Shown: one piece after another, positions 8,664 to 17,076 of the stretch
Layout: every line of letters starts with the position of its first letter
Numbering within the stretch: the stretch's first letter is position 1
NCBI GenBank assembly: GCA_902520695.1
Contig: CABYOT010000012.1
Location: 1-42,493, forward strand
Source: an uncultured Pelagibacteraceae bacterium
GTDB taxonomy: Bacteria; Pseudomonadota; Alphaproteobacteria; Pelagibacterales; Pelagibacteraceae
DNA: 42,493 nucleotides
Reading direction: 5' to 3'
Program-made: the position numbers and the translations under genes
The notes under the pieces: model-generated
Told to the model about the DNA's origin: nothing
Seen by the model: the letters and a program-made list of their open reading frames with translations, nothing else
The model's database searches: none

Positions 8664-9466
8664 ATATTTTATTTTTAGGAGATATAGTTGGAAACAGTGG
8701 CTGTATTGCAGTAAAAAAATTTTTACCTAATATTATTAAATCAAAAAAAATAAACTTTGTTATCGTAAATGGTGAGAATGCCGCAAAAGAGGGTGTTGGT
8801 ATAACGGAGAATATTGTTAATGAATTATTAAGTTGTGGAGTTGATGTTATTACCACTGGCAATCATGTCTGGGATCAAAAAGAAACATTCGAATTTATTA
8901 AAAAACAAAAAAGATTGCTACGACCATTAAACTTATCAAACGATGCTCCAGGTAATGGATTTGGTATTTACGATTCTATTGGTGGATATAAAGTTGGTGT
9001 ATTGAATTTAATGGGAAATGTTTTTATGAAAAAATGTGATGATGTCTTTATAAAAAGCAAAGAATTTTTAGATCAAAATATAAAAAAAGAAAAATATGAT
9101 TTTCTAATAGTTGACTTCCATGGTGAAATTACTAGCGAAAAAATGGCCATTGGACACGTATTTGATGGTCATGCAACATTTGTAGTAGGCACACATACCC
9201 ATGTACCTACAAACGACGGAAGAGTTCTAAATAAGGGAACTGCATATTTAACAGATGCAGGAATGTGTGGTGATTATAACTCTGTTATTGGGATGAATGT
9301 TAAAAATTCTATTAATAGGTTTTATAAAAGAGAGTCCATAAAACACTATCCAGCTGAGGGAGAGGCCTCACTTTGTGGAGCAATTATTGAAGCTAATCCG
9401 AAAAATGGTTTGGCATTAAATATCAGTCAGTTTATATTTGGCGGTCAACTTCAGAAAGAAAATTAA
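8660..9466 (+). CDS. YmdB-family metallophosphoesterase (TIGR00282 type)
   Basis: A 268-aa calcineurin-like phosphoesterase of the YmdB family, which in Bacillus hydrolyses cyclic nucleotides in vitro and alters biofilm gene expression; the alphaproteobacterial role is unknown. Metal-ligand motifs are MNILFLGDIVGNSG (Asp at 8), VNGENAA, TTGNHVWD, DFHGE, and VGTHTHVPTND near residues 175-185. The start overlaps the fthC stop as ATGA. It sits between fthC and yebC, a common alphaproteobacterial order. It is not an MPP protein of the MutS/RecJ type. Family is secure; the physiological substrate is unknown. Confidence 0.88.
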   Translation: MNILFLGDIVGNSGCIAVKKFLPNIIKSKKINFVIVNGENAAKEGVGITENIVNELLSCGVDVITTGNHVWDQKETFEFIKKQKRLLRPLNLSNDAPGNGFGIYDSIGGYKVGVLNLMGNVFMKKCDDVFIKSKEFLDQNIKKEKYDFLIVDFHGEITSEKMAIGHVFDGHATFVVGTHTHVPTNDGRVLNKGTAYLTDAGMCGDYNSVIGMNVKNSINRFYKRESIKHYPAEGEASLCGAIIEANPKNGLALNISQFIFGGQLQKEN

Positions 9467-9469
9467 ATC

Positions 9470-10183
9470 ATGGCAGGTCATTCTCATTGGGCAGGTATCA
9501 AACATAAAAAAGGAAAGGCAGACAAACAAAGATCTGCTATTTTTTCAAAACTATCAAGGGAAATTACAGTAGCTGCAAAACTTGGTGATAAAAATCCAGA
9601 TATGAATTCAAGGTTGAGGTCTGCAATTCAGGCTGCCAGATCAGCAAATATGCCCAAAGACAATATCGAGAGAGCTATTGATAAATCATCAATAGCTACA
9701 GATACAAATTTTGAAAATATCAGATATGAGGGATTTGGACCATCAAAAACAGCAATAGTAGTTATTACATTAACAGATAATAAAAATAGAAGTGCGTCAA
9801 ATCTCAGAACAATTTTTCAAAAATATGGTGGAGGACTTGGTACCCAAGGTTCTGCATCACACAATTTTCTTCAATTAGGTGTTATAAAAATAAATAAAGA
9901 AGAAATTGAGGAAGAAAAAGTTTTTAATCTAGCAACAGATGCTGGAGCTAATGATTGTATATTTCATGATAATTACTATGAAATTCACACAAATAAAGAT
10001 GAAATATACGATGTAAAAAATATATTAGAAAAAGAAATTTCTAATTTTATATCTACGGAAATTGAGTGGGTTCCTATAAATAAAATTAAACTAAATGATG
10101 AAGACAAAGATAAAATGATTAAGTTTTTGGAAATTTTAGAAGAAGATGATGATGTTCAAAATGTTTTTACAAATGCAATTTAA
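9470..10183 (+). CDS. yebC: YebC/TACO1-family translation or regulatory factor
   Basis: A 237-aa member of the YebC/PmpR/TACO1 family. The N-terminus MAGHSHWAGIKHKKGKAD is the hallmark, followed by KLSREITVAAKLG, NMPKDNIERAI and the conserved YEGFGP segment near residue 84. Members have been described as DNA-binding transcription regulators and, more recently, as ribosome-associated factors that help translation of difficult proline-containing stretches; which applies here cannot be read from sequence. Placed directly upstream of the ruvC-like gene, as in many proteobacteria. Confidence 0.93.
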   Translation: MAGHSHWAGIKHKKGKADKQRSAIFSKLSREITVAAKLGDKNPDMNSRLRSAIQAARSANMPKDNIERAIDKSSIATDTNFENIRYEGFGPSKTAIVVITLTDNKNRSASNLRTIFQKYGGGLGTQGSASHNFLQLGVIKINKEEIEEEKVFNLATDAGANDCIFHDNYYEIHTNKDEIYDVKNILEKEISNFISTEIEWVPINKIKLNDEDKDKMIKFLEILEEDDDVQNVFTNAI

Positions 10184-10192
10184 TTTAATATT

Positions 10193-10681
10193 ATGTTAAT
10201 AATTGGAATAGATCCTGGAATAACTGGTGCAATTTGTTTTTTTGAAGATGGAGAATTAAAGGATGTAATTGATATGCCTACTATGGCATCAGGTAATAAA
10301 AATAAAAAGCAAATTAATGGTAGCCAAATATTCAACGAAATATCTTTAAGGATTCAAAACCACAAATCTAAGAATATAAATGTAGTGGTAGAGCAAGTTT
10401 CAGCAATGCCCGGACAAGGTGTTACCAGCATGTTCAATTTTGGACAATCATTTGGAGTTTTGAAAGGTGTTTGTGCTGCAATGCAACTACCAATTTTTTT
10501 TGTAAGACCAGCCAAATGGAAAAAGTATTATGATTTAATAAATTCTCAAAAAGATTCGAGTAGAGTTAAAGCAATTGAAATGTTTCCTAAGTTTTCATCA
10601 TTGTTATCTCGAAAAAAAGATACTAACAAAGCAGATGCAATATTAATTGCCAATTATCATCTAAATTCACAAGAAAAATAA
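10193..10681 (+). CDS. RuvC-like Holliday junction resolvase, phage-type variant
   Basis: A 162-aa RNase H-fold nuclease in the position where ruvC normally lies (after yebC, before tol). Recognisable are IIGIDPGITGAI with Asp7, VVVEQVS with Glu67, and NKADAILIA with Asp148. The segment MPGQGVTSMFNFGQSFG and the following PAKWKK are typical of phage and plasmid RuvC-like proteins and not of canonical cellular RuvC. The residue three before Asp148, an Asp in E. coli RuvC, is Asn145, though Asp143 is nearby. ruvA and ruvB do not follow. Resolvase activity is likely but not shown; I therefore leave the symbol open. Confidence 0.75.
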   Translation: MLIIGIDPGITGAICFFEDGELKDVIDMPTMASGNKNKKQINGSQIFNEISLRIQNHKSKNINVVVEQVSAMPGQGVTSMFNFGQSFGVLKGVCAAMQLPIFFVRPAKWKKYYDLINSQKDSSRVKAIEMFPKFSSLLSRKKDTNKADAILIANYHLNSQEK

Positions 10682-10737
10682 AAAAAGCTTACTTTTATAG
10701 ACAAATTCATGACACATTTTAGTGTGAAATCAATAAA

Positions 10738-11412
10738 ATGGACGCAGATATAACTTCTCAAGCAGTAGGATTAGCAAGCAATACAGATTTTTCAATTATA
10801 AGTTTATTTTTGAGAGCTGACTTTATAGTTAAATCTGTGATTATCATTCTAATCGCTAGCTCAGTTTATTCTTGGGCGATAATTTTCGATAAAATTGTAA
10901 TGTTTAGAAGAATAAATAAAGACTCTGAAGAATTTGAAGAAAGATTTTGGAAGTCTAAGTCTGCAGAAACATTTTATAATAGTTTGCCTGCAGCATTAGA
11001 TAATCCTATGGCCCAATTATTCAAAGACTCAATGCAAGCTGTTATGAAATCAAGATCAAAAACAAATATAAGCCAAAGACTTGAAAATATATTAGAAGTA
11101 AATATTGAAAAGCAAATGAATGTTGTTAATAACAAATTTACTTTTCTTGCAACAGTAGGATCTACAGCACCTTTTATTGGATTATTTGGAACAGTTTGGG
11201 GAATAATGAATTCTTTTCAATCAATTGCTATATCAAGAAATACTAGTCTAGCTATTGTAGCCCCTGGAATCGCTGAGGCATTATTTGCAACTGCTCTAGG
11301 TTTGTTAGCTGCAATACCTGCGGTAATCGCTTATAATAAATTTGGCAATGACTCTAAAAAATATTCACAAAAATTAGAAAATTTTTCAAAAAGATTTATT
11401 ACAATAGTTTAA
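10738..11412 (+). CDS. tolQ: TolQ, Tol-Pal proton channel subunit
   Basis: Inner-membrane protein of the ExbB/MotA/TolQ family that works with TolR as a proton-driven motor for the Tol-Pal system. At 224 aa it has a first membrane helix at about residues 31-51 (VKSVIIILIASSVYSWAIIF), a cytoplasmic loop, and a helix pair at about 133-205 containing GSTAPFIGLFGTVWGIMNSF and PGIAEALFATALGLLAAIPAV. Located 56 bases after the ruvC-like gene; the ybgC thioesterase gene usually preceding tolQ is absent. tolR follows after 1 base. Confidence 0.94.
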   Translation: MDADITSQAVGLASNTDFSIISLFLRADFIVKSVIIILIASSVYSWAIIFDKIVMFRRINKDSEEFEERFWKSKSAETFYNSLPAALDNPMAQLFKDSMQAVMKSRSKTNISQRLENILEVNIEKQMNVVNNKFTFLATVGSTAPFIGLFGTVWGIMNSFQSIAISRNTSLAIVAPGIAEALFATALGLLAAIPAVIAYNKFGNDSKKYSQKLENFSKRFITIV

Positions 11413-11413
11413 T

Positions 11414-11830
11414 ATGGCATTTAACTTAAAGCACTCAGAGAGAGAACCAATGAGTGAAATAAATGTAACCCCCTTCGTTGATGTAATGCTTGTCCTTTTA
11501 ATTATTTTTATGGTTACAGCACCTTTGCTTACTGTTGGAGTACAAGTTGATTTACCTGAAACCTCAGCTGATACTTTGCCTGAAGAAAGTGAGCCTCTCA
11601 CATTAACTATTAATTCAAAGGGTGAGGTATTTATTCAAGAGACAAAAATTGAATTTGACAACTTAATTAAAAAAATTTTAGCCGTTTCCAATAATAGAAC
11701 TGATACAAGAATTTATGTAAGAGGCGATAAAACAATTAACTATGGAAGAGTATTAGAGGTAATGGGTAAACTTTCAGGATCAGGATTCACTAAAGTTTCC
11801 TTAATATCTGAGCCATACAAAGAGAGATAG
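11414..11830 (+). CDS. tolR: TolR, Tol-Pal motor protein
   Basis: ExbD/TolR family protein of 138 aa. One membrane helix at about residues 21-41 begins PFVDVMLVLLIIF, with Asp23 at the proton-conducting position described for E. coli TolR. The periplasmic domain ends in the YGRVLEVMGKLSGSGF segment typical of the family. Lies 1 base after tolQ and 2 bases before tolA. Confidence 0.94.
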   Translation: MAFNLKHSEREPMSEINVTPFVDVMLVLLIIFMVTAPLLTVGVQVDLPETSADTLPEESEPLTLTINSKGEVFIQETKIEFDNLIKKILAVSNNRTDTRIYVRGDKTINYGRVLEVMGKLSGSGFTKVSLISEPYKER

Positions 11831-11832
11831 TA

Positions 11833-12900
11833 TTGCTTAAACAAATTTCATTTAGTGGTTTTAAAGGTGGATTTAATAATTTTTCTTTTGGAATGTTATT
11901 TTCTGTAATTTTTCATAGCACAATATTTTTTGCTACAATATTTGCACTTCCACTCGTTGTTAAAAAACCTTTAGAAGTAATGCCAATTGTTTCCGTTGAA
12001 TTGATACAAATATCTGAGAAAACAAATATTCCGTATGCACCAAAGGCAGCAAAAATTATCGAAAAGGTAAAAAATGATAATAAAAAACTGCTATCAGAGC
12101 AAGCACCACCAAAAGAAATAAAAAAAGAGGAAAAAAAGAAAGTAAAACTTGAAAATCAAAAAGATGAAATTGATTTATTAAAATCAAAAAAAGTACCTAT
12201 TCCTGAAAAAAAACAAGAAAAAGTTAAGCTTGAAAAATCAGAGGCAGTTCCATTACCTGATAAAAAATTAGAAAAAATAGAAACTAAACAAGAAACTGAA
12301 CAGCAACCTTCAAAAGAAGATAAAAAAATAGTTGTTGAAAAAGAAAAAAGAAAAAAAATTGAAAAAAAAATTGAGAATGACGAAGTGATAAAAGAATTTG
12401 CAAAAATTAAAAAACCTTTGAAAGATGAAAAGGCAAAACAAGTGTCGGAATATGAAAAAAAAGATATAGATGTAAACAAAATTAAAGGTTTAATTGCAAA
12501 GCAATATGAGAATGTAGGAGAAGTTAAAAAAAAGGTAGAGGGAATTACGCAATCTGATGATAAGTCTATGAAGTTATCTAAATTGAGTGTAACCACTGAA
12601 TATGCAGTTAGACACCAAATTTACACATGTTGGTCAGTGCCCACTGGATTGCCTTATAGTGAAGATTTATTGGTTACCGTGAAACTAAATTTAGAAAAGA
12701 ATGGAATTGTAAAAAACTTTGAAATGTTGGATCATGTGAGGATGAATACACCTGGCGAAGGAGCTTTTTATCAAATAGCCCAAAGTGTAATTAGAGCGAT
12801 TAGACTTTGTAACCCCATAAAAAATCTTCCAACAACAAGTTATGAAAAGTGGAAAACAATGATATTAAGATTTAATCCAATAGAAATGATGGGTGGATGA
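11833..12900 (+). CDS. tolA: TolA, envelope-spanning Tol-Pal protein
   Basis: Links the TolQR motor in the inner membrane to TolB/Pal at the outer membrane. Starts at TTG 11833, 2 bases after tolR. A single membrane helix lies at about residues 17-41 ([19 protein letters not shown]). Residues about 70-215 are a highly charged Lys/Glu region containing an imperfect repeat ([17 protein letters not shown] then [14 protein letters not shown]). The C-terminal 100 residues form a TolA/TonB-like domain ([37 protein letters not shown]). At 355 aa it is near the normal size. The stop overlaps tolB as ATGA. The assignment rests on operon position and domain order, because the middle is low complexity. 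Confidence 0.88.
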   Translation: MLKQISFSGFKGGFNNFSFGMLFSVIFHSTIFFATIFALPLVVKKPLEVMPIVSVELIQISEKTNIPYAPKAAKIIEKVKNDNKKLLSEQAPPKEIKKEEKKKVKLENQKDEIDLLKSKKVPIPEKKQEKVKLEKSEAVPLPDKKLEKIETKQETEQQPSKEDKKIVVEKEKRKKIEKKIENDEVIKEFAKIKKPLKDEKAKQVSEYEKKDIDVNKIKGLIAKQYENVGEVKKKVEGITQSDDKSMKLSKLSVTTEYAVRHQIYTCWSVPTGLPYSEDLLVTVKLNLEKNGIVKNFEMLDHVRMNTPGEGAFYQIAQSVIRAIRLCNPIKNLPTTSYEKWKTMILRFNPIEMMGG

Positions 12901-14255
12901 GAAATAAACTTTTGTTATTTATTTTTTGTTTTATTTTAAAGCCGAGCATATCATACTCAGTTGTTGAAATCGATATTACAAGAGGAAATCTTGATCCTTT
13001 GCCAATTTCTATTTCTCCTTTTTTTACAGATAATAACTCCGAAAAAATAATTAAAAAAAATTTAGATATAGATAATTTAGGTTTAGAAATTTCAAAAGTA
13101 ATTGAAAATAATTTAAGGAAAACTGGATTATTCGATACTCTAGATAAAGAAGCTTTCTTACAAAAGCCAGACATAGCACATTTAAAACCAAGATTTGAGG
13201 ATTGGGCTTTAATTAAATCTCAAGTCTTAATAACCGGCAAGGTTACTTCGAAAATTATTAACGAAAAAGACTATATCAGAATTGAATTTAAACTTTGGGA
13301 CGTTTTAGGAGCAAAAATGATTGATGGCTTTTCTTTAACTACAGTTCCGACAAACTGGAGGAGAGTCGGTCATAAAATTTCAGATAAGGTATACGAGCGA
13401 TTAACCGGGGAAAGTGGTTATTTTGATACTAGAATAATTTACGTTGCAGAAGAGGGTCCTAAAACTCAAAGAGTAAAAAAATTAGCTATAATGGACCAAG
13501 ATGGCTTTAATACAAAGTATTTAACTTTAGGTAACGAGTTAGTATTAACTCCAAGATTCAATCCAACAAATCAAATGGTAACCTATCTCTCTTATTTCAG
13601 AAATATGCCTAGAGTTTATCTTTTAAATATTGAAACGGGAAAACAGCAGGTTGTTGGAGATTTTCCAGGCATGACATTTGCTCCAAGATTTTCCCCAGAT
13701 GGAAAAAAAATTATAATGAGCTTAGCAAAAGATGGAAATTCAGAAATTTGGGTTAGAAATTTAGAGACAAACATACAGGAAAAATTAACTGATCATCCAT
13801 CTATAGATACTTCTCCATCATATTCACCTGATGGTAAATATATTACATTTAATTCCGATAGAAGTGGTTATCAGCAAATTTATGTAATGAGAAGTGATGG
13901 ATCGAAAGTTAAGAGAATATCATTTGGAAAAGGTATTTATGGAACACCTGTATGGTCACCGAGGGGTGATTTAATTGCGTTTACAAAACTACATAAAGGT
14001 AAATTTTTTATTGGGGTTATGAGAACTGATGGAACTGGGGAGAGACTACTTACAGAAAATTTTTATCAAGAGGCACCCTCATGGTCTCCAAATGGCAGAA
14101 TAATCATTTTCTATAGAGAGACAAAAACTGATGAAAAGGGTCAAGGATTTTCAGCAAAACTGTGGTCAATTGATTTAACTGGATACAACGAGAGGTTGGT
14201 ATTAACCGAAACAGATGCCTCAGACCCATCATGGTCTTCTTTATTGGGAAATTGA
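12897..14255 (+). CDS. tolB: TolB, periplasmic beta-propeller protein
   Basis: Periplasmic partner of Pal and TolA. The 452-aa precursor has a signal peptide (about residues 1-22, basic MRNK then a hydrophobic run ending near SYS). A TolB N-terminal domain follows, including [11 protein letters not shown] and [11 protein letters not shown]. The C-terminal propeller shows repeated SPDGK-type strands ([49 protein letters not shown]). Translation is coupled to tolA by ATGA overlap. Confidence 0.95.
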   Translation: MRNKLLLFIFCFILKPSISYSVVEIDITRGNLDPLPISISPFFTDNNSEKIIKKNLDIDNLGLEISKVIENNLRKTGLFDTLDKEAFLQKPDIAHLKPRFEDWALIKSQVLITGKVTSKIINEKDYIRIEFKLWDVLGAKMIDGFSLTTVPTNWRRVGHKISDKVYERLTGESGYFDTRIIYVAEEGPKTQRVKKLAIMDQDGFNTKYLTLGNELVLTPRFNPTNQMVTYLSYFRNMPRVYLLNIETGKQQVVGDFPGMTFAPRFSPDGKKIIMSLAKDGNSEIWVRNLETNIQEKLTDHPSIDTSPSYSPDGKYITFNSDRSGYQQIYVMRSDGSKVKRISFGKGIYGTPVWSPRGDLIAFTKLHKGKFFIGVMRTDGTGERLLTENFYQEAPSWSPNGRIIIFYRETKTDEKGQGFSAKLWSIDLTGYNERLVLTETDASDPSWSSLLGN

Positions 14256-14283
14256 GGAAAAATATAAATTCTATTAAATTTGG

Positions 14284-14312
14284 TTGATTTTTCTGGACAA
14301 AACATCTAATTA
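14284..14312 (+). promoter_or_regulatory. candidate sigma-70 promoter for pal
   Basis: TTGATT (14284-14289) and TAATTA (14307-14312) with a 17-base spacer, in the 95-base gap between tolB and pal. A start near 14319 would give a leader of about 30 bases carrying a strong ribosome binding site. This would let pal be expressed above the upstream tol genes. Confidence 0.42.
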
Positions 14313-14340
14313 CATGGTTAAGTTCATAATATTCTATTTA

Positions 14341-14345
14341 AGGAG
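14341..14345 (+). promoter_or_regulatory. strong Shine-Dalgarno (AGGAG) of pal
   Basis: AGGAG lies 5 bases before the pal ATG at 14351. Most genes in this window have weak or no recognisable Shine-Dalgarno, so this near-consensus site stands out and fits high expression of the abundant lipoprotein Pal. Confidence 0.7.
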
Positions 14346-14350
14346 CAAAA

Positions 14351-14902
14351 ATGAATCTAAGCAAAATTTTAAAAAATGCATTTCTTGTTGTTATATTTGG
14401 TTTAATTGTTACCGCATGTGCAACTAAGAAGTCTGTAAAAACAACAACTGAGTCATCGACTACTACAAAAGCAGCTGAGACTCAAAAAGCAGATCCAATT
14501 GAAAAGTTAGATGCGTTAATGCAGGGAGATGTTTATATAGGCTCTGATACTGTAGGAGAGCTCGCAAGTGGAGTTCCTGACAGAGTGTTCTTTGCAACAA
14601 ATGAGACAATATTAACAACAGCTTCAAGAGAGACTTTAAGAAAGCAAGCAGCTTGGTTAAGACAAAACTCAGATGTTACTGTTGTAGTAGAAGGCCACGC
14701 AGATGAGAGAGGTACTAGAGAATATAACCTAGCTCTTGGTGAAAGAAGAGCAAATGCTGCAAAAGACTATTTGATGACTTATGGTGTTTCGTCTGACCGA
14801 ATTAAAGTTTTAAGTTATGGAAAAGAAAGACCAGTTGACTCGGGTTCAAACCCACTTTCATGGTCAAAAAATAGAAGATCTGTTACAGTAAAAGCAAATT
14901 AA
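14351..14902 (+). CDS. pal: Pal, peptidoglycan-associated lipoprotein
   Basis: Outer-membrane lipoprotein that binds peptidoglycan and the Tol complex. The 183-aa precursor has a signal peptide with lipobox IVTAC, giving lipidation at Cys23. A Thr/Ser/Lys-rich linker follows, then an OmpA-like domain from about residue 75, with EGHADERGTREYNLALGERRANAAKDYL (peptidoglycan-binding Asp and Arg) and SYGKERP. It has its own candidate promoter and strong Shine-Dalgarno, and is followed by an intrinsic terminator, so it is likely also transcribed as a single gene. Confidence 0.96.
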   Translation: MNLSKILKNAFLVVIFGLIVTACATKKSVKTTTESSTTTKAAETQKADPIEKLDALMQGDVYIGSDTVGELASGVPDRVFFATNETILTTASRETLRKQAAWLRQNSDVTVVVEGHADERGTREYNLALGERRANAAKDYLMTYGVSSDRIKVLSYGKERPVDSGSNPLSWSKNRRSVTVKAN

Positions 14903-14915
14903 AACTAAATTTAAA

Positions 14916-14953
14916 AAGACCCTTACTTTTTTAAAAGCAAGGGTCTTCTTTCT
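14916..14953 (+). terminator. intrinsic terminator after pal
   Basis: Perfect 9-bp stem AAGACCCTT (14916-14924) / AAGGGTCTT (14939-14947), extended inward by CTTT/AAAG pairing across a mismatch, and followed by the T-rich tract CTTTCT. It is one of only two convincing terminators I see in the window. Confidence 0.75.
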
Positions 14954-14980
14954 GCCATTATTATAATTACAAATGTTTCT

Positions 14981-16000
14981 ATGAGATCCTCAATTAAGTT
15001 CGTTTTAGTTAATTTTTTTTCATTTTTACTTTTTTCAACTTGTATTTCATTTTCTCAAGATCAAGAAGTGGGAGAAATTTTAGAAAATATTCAAAAGGAC
15101 CTAAGAACTTTAGAAAGAGCAGTTTACTCCCAGTCATTTTCTGAAAACTCTGATACAAATATAACTCAAAAAGCATCAACAAAAGAATCTGAACAGGCGT
15201 TAACAAAACATTTATTGAAATTAAGTGAAATAGAGACGCAATTTCAAGAATTAACAAACAAATTTGAACAAATTAATTTTAAATTAGATAAACTTTCAAA
15301 TAAGGTTTCTAAGTTTCAACAGGATAATCAATTAAGATTTGAGCAAATTGAACAAACCCCTATCATAAATTCAAATACTAACTCTCTTTCCTCTTTACCC
15401 AAAACAAATCAGGTATTGATGAATGAAGACATAACACAAAAAAAAATACTTCCTGGATCTTCAGAGCCACAATCACTGGGAGAGGTGTCATATAAAGATA
15501 TGACTACTAGTGACGATACGCAAGTAATAGAGTCAGTAGAACAGACTGAAGCAATAATTTCCGAGGTTTTTAACTCAGAGGAAAAATTATTACCTGATGC
15601 TAGTCCAAAAGAGCAATATCAATTTGCAAGAAATTTTTTAAAAGTTGGTGATTATACTAGTGCTGAAAAAGCATTTAGAGAATTTGTATTGACTAATCCC
15701 GATAATGAGTTGTCAGGTAACGCACAATATTGGTATGCAGAAACATATAGAATCCGACAAATGTACACTGATGCTGCCACAGCATATTTAGAAGGTTATC
15801 AAAAGTATCCAAAAAGCAAAATCGCTCCTGAAAATTTATTGAAACTAGGAGTATCATTGGTTCAGATGGGAGAAAAAGATCAAGGATGTTTGATGATCGC
15901 TGGAGTTAAAAAACAGTATCCAGAGGCAACTAAATCTGTACTTCAAAAAGCAAAGTACTATGAAGAAAAAGAATTTGAGTGTAAAAAAGACAATTCATAA
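14981..16000 (+). CDS. cpoB: CpoB (YbgF), Tol-Pal associated TPR protein
   Basis: Periplasmic protein that in E. coli coordinates peptidoglycan synthesis with outer-membrane constriction through the Tol system. The 339-aa precursor has a signal peptide (about residues 1-26, ending near SFSQ), a coiled-coil region at about 35-115 (helices with LLKLSEIETQFQEL), a Ser/Thr-rich linker, and C-terminal TPR-like repeats from about residue 208 (EQYQFARNFLKVGDYTSAEKAF, NAQYWYAETYRIRQMYTDAATAY, KSKIAPENLLKLGVSLVQMG). It is the last Tol gene, separated from pal by a terminator. Its 3' end overlaps tilS by 41 bases. Confidence 0.9.
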   Translation: MRSSIKFVLVNFFSFLLFSTCISFSQDQEVGEILENIQKDLRTLERAVYSQSFSENSDTNITQKASTKESEQALTKHLLKLSEIETQFQELTNKFEQINFKLDKLSNKVSKFQQDNQLRFEQIEQTPIINSNTNSLSSLPKTNQVLMNEDITQKKILPGSSEPQSLGEVSYKDMTTSDDTQVIESVEQTEAIISEVFNSEEKLLPDASPKEQYQFARNFLKVGDYTSAEKAFREFVLTNPDNELSGNAQYWYAETYRIRQMYTDAATAYLEGYQKYPKSKIAPENLLKLGVSLVQMGEKDQGCLMIAGVKKQYPEATKSVLQKAKYYEEKEFECKKDNS

Positions 16001-17009
16001 TTTTTATTTCAAAAAATTAGATGATCCAAGAATAAAAAAAATTTACTTAAATTTTAAAAAAAAAATATCTATACATGTCCCAAACAAATTTTGTGTAGCT
16101 GTTTCAGGTGGAGTAGACAGTATGGCACTATCTTTCTTAGCCAAATGTTATTCTTTAGAAAATAACAAAAAAGTTTATTTTTTTATCATAGATCATAAAC
16201 TAAGAAAAAATTCCACTTTAGAGGCTAATTCAGTAAAAAAAAAACTTAAATTATTCAAAATTTCTAGCAACATACTTACTATTAATAAAATAAATAAAAA
16301 AATAAACCTTCAATCTTTTGCTAGAAATAATAGATATAAATTAATTATTAATCAAAGTCTCACTAAAAAAATTGACATGATTTTAACTGCACATCATAAA
16401 GATGATTTGATTGAAAACTTTTTTATCAGATTATTAAGAGGCTCAGGTTTAAGAGGTTTGATTTCATTTAGCAAAATTAAATCCAAAGTAACACTTGATG
16501 ATAAAATTTTTATTTTGAGACCTTTACTGGATATGCCTAAAAAAGATCTTATATATCTATCAAAAAATACATTTAATTTCTATGTCAATGATCCTTCAAA
16601 TCTAGATGATAAATTTTTAAGAGTAAAAGTTAGGAAGTTAATTTCAAATTTAGAAAAGGATGGATTAACATTTAATAAATTTAAATTATCTCTAAACAAT
16701 CTAAGTAAAAGTAATAATGCTATAGATTACTATGTTCAGAAAAATATTAATGATAATTCTAATTACTTAAAATTATCCAATTCAATTATTTTAAATGATG
16801 ATTTTCTTAAACAACCAGATGAAATTGCCTTTAGATCACTTTCAGAACTGATTCAAAAAATAGGAAGAAAGGATACTTTTGCTAGAGGCGCAAAGGTTGA
16901 GAATTTACTTAAATATTTAAGATCTACCAATAATTACTCAAAAAAAACACTTTCAGGATGTATAATTCAGAAACTTGAGAATTCAGTCATTATTTCCCTA
17001 GAAAAATAG
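15960..17009 (+). CDS. tilS: tRNA(Ile)-lysidine synthetase
   Basis: Adds lysine to C34 of tRNA-Ile(CAU), making it read AUA; important in an AT-rich genome where AUA is frequent. The PP-loop is VAVSGGVDSMALSFLA (about residues 43-58), followed by DHKLR, LTAHHKDDLIENFFIRLLRGSGL and a RPLLDMPK segment. At 349 aa it is shorter than the E. coli enzyme, with a reduced C-terminal part. The ATG at 15960 lies 41 bases inside cpoB; an in-frame TTG at 15975 is an alternative. The pal-cpoB-tilS-ftsH order is common in proteobacteria. Confidence 0.92.
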   Translation: MKKKNLSVKKTIHNFYFKKLDDPRIKKIYLNFKKKISIHVPNKFCVAVSGGVDSMALSFLAKCYSLENNKKVYFFIIDHKLRKNSTLEANSVKKKLKLFKISSNILTINKINKKINLQSFARNNRYKLIINQSLTKKIDMILTAHHKDDLIENFFIRLLRGSGLRGLISFSKIKSKVTLDDKIFILRPLLDMPKKDLIYLSKNTFNFYVNDPSNLDDKFLRVKVRKLISNLEKDGLTFNKFKLSLNNLSKSNNAIDYYVQKNINDNSNYLKLSNSIILNDDFLKQPDEIAFRSLSELIQKIGRKDTFARGAKVENLLKYLRSTNNYSKKTLSGCIIQKLENSVIISLEK

Positions 17010-17041
17010 ATAGAATACCTTAAAATTGGAACAAAATGACA

Positions 17042-17068
17042 CTTGTTAAATTGATAATAATTCTTAAT
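17042..17068 (+). promoter_or_regulatory. possible RpoH (sigma-32) promoter before ftsH
   Basis: CTTG (17042-17045), a 17-base spacer and CTTAAT (17063-17068) resemble the alphaproteobacterial heat-shock pattern CTTG-N17-CYTAT. A start about 7 bases downstream would fall at 17075, only 2 bases before the ftsH ATG. A TATAAT at 17070-17075 is too close to the ATG to serve as an ordinary -10. Suggestive because ftsH is a known heat-shock gene, but weak. Confidence 0.3.
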
Positions 17069-17076
17069 TTATAATA

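Noticed and set aside
10711..10726. Inverted repeat ACAC-ATTTTA-GTGT before tolQ, considered as an operator or terminator
   Set aside because: Only 4 bp of stem, no T-run and no -10/-35 arrangement around it; chance is likely in AT-rich DNA.
12156..12596. 146-codon Ser/Phe-rich frame antisense to tolA
   Set aside because: Produced by the Lys/Glu codons of the TolA stalk read in reverse; low complexity with no start signal.
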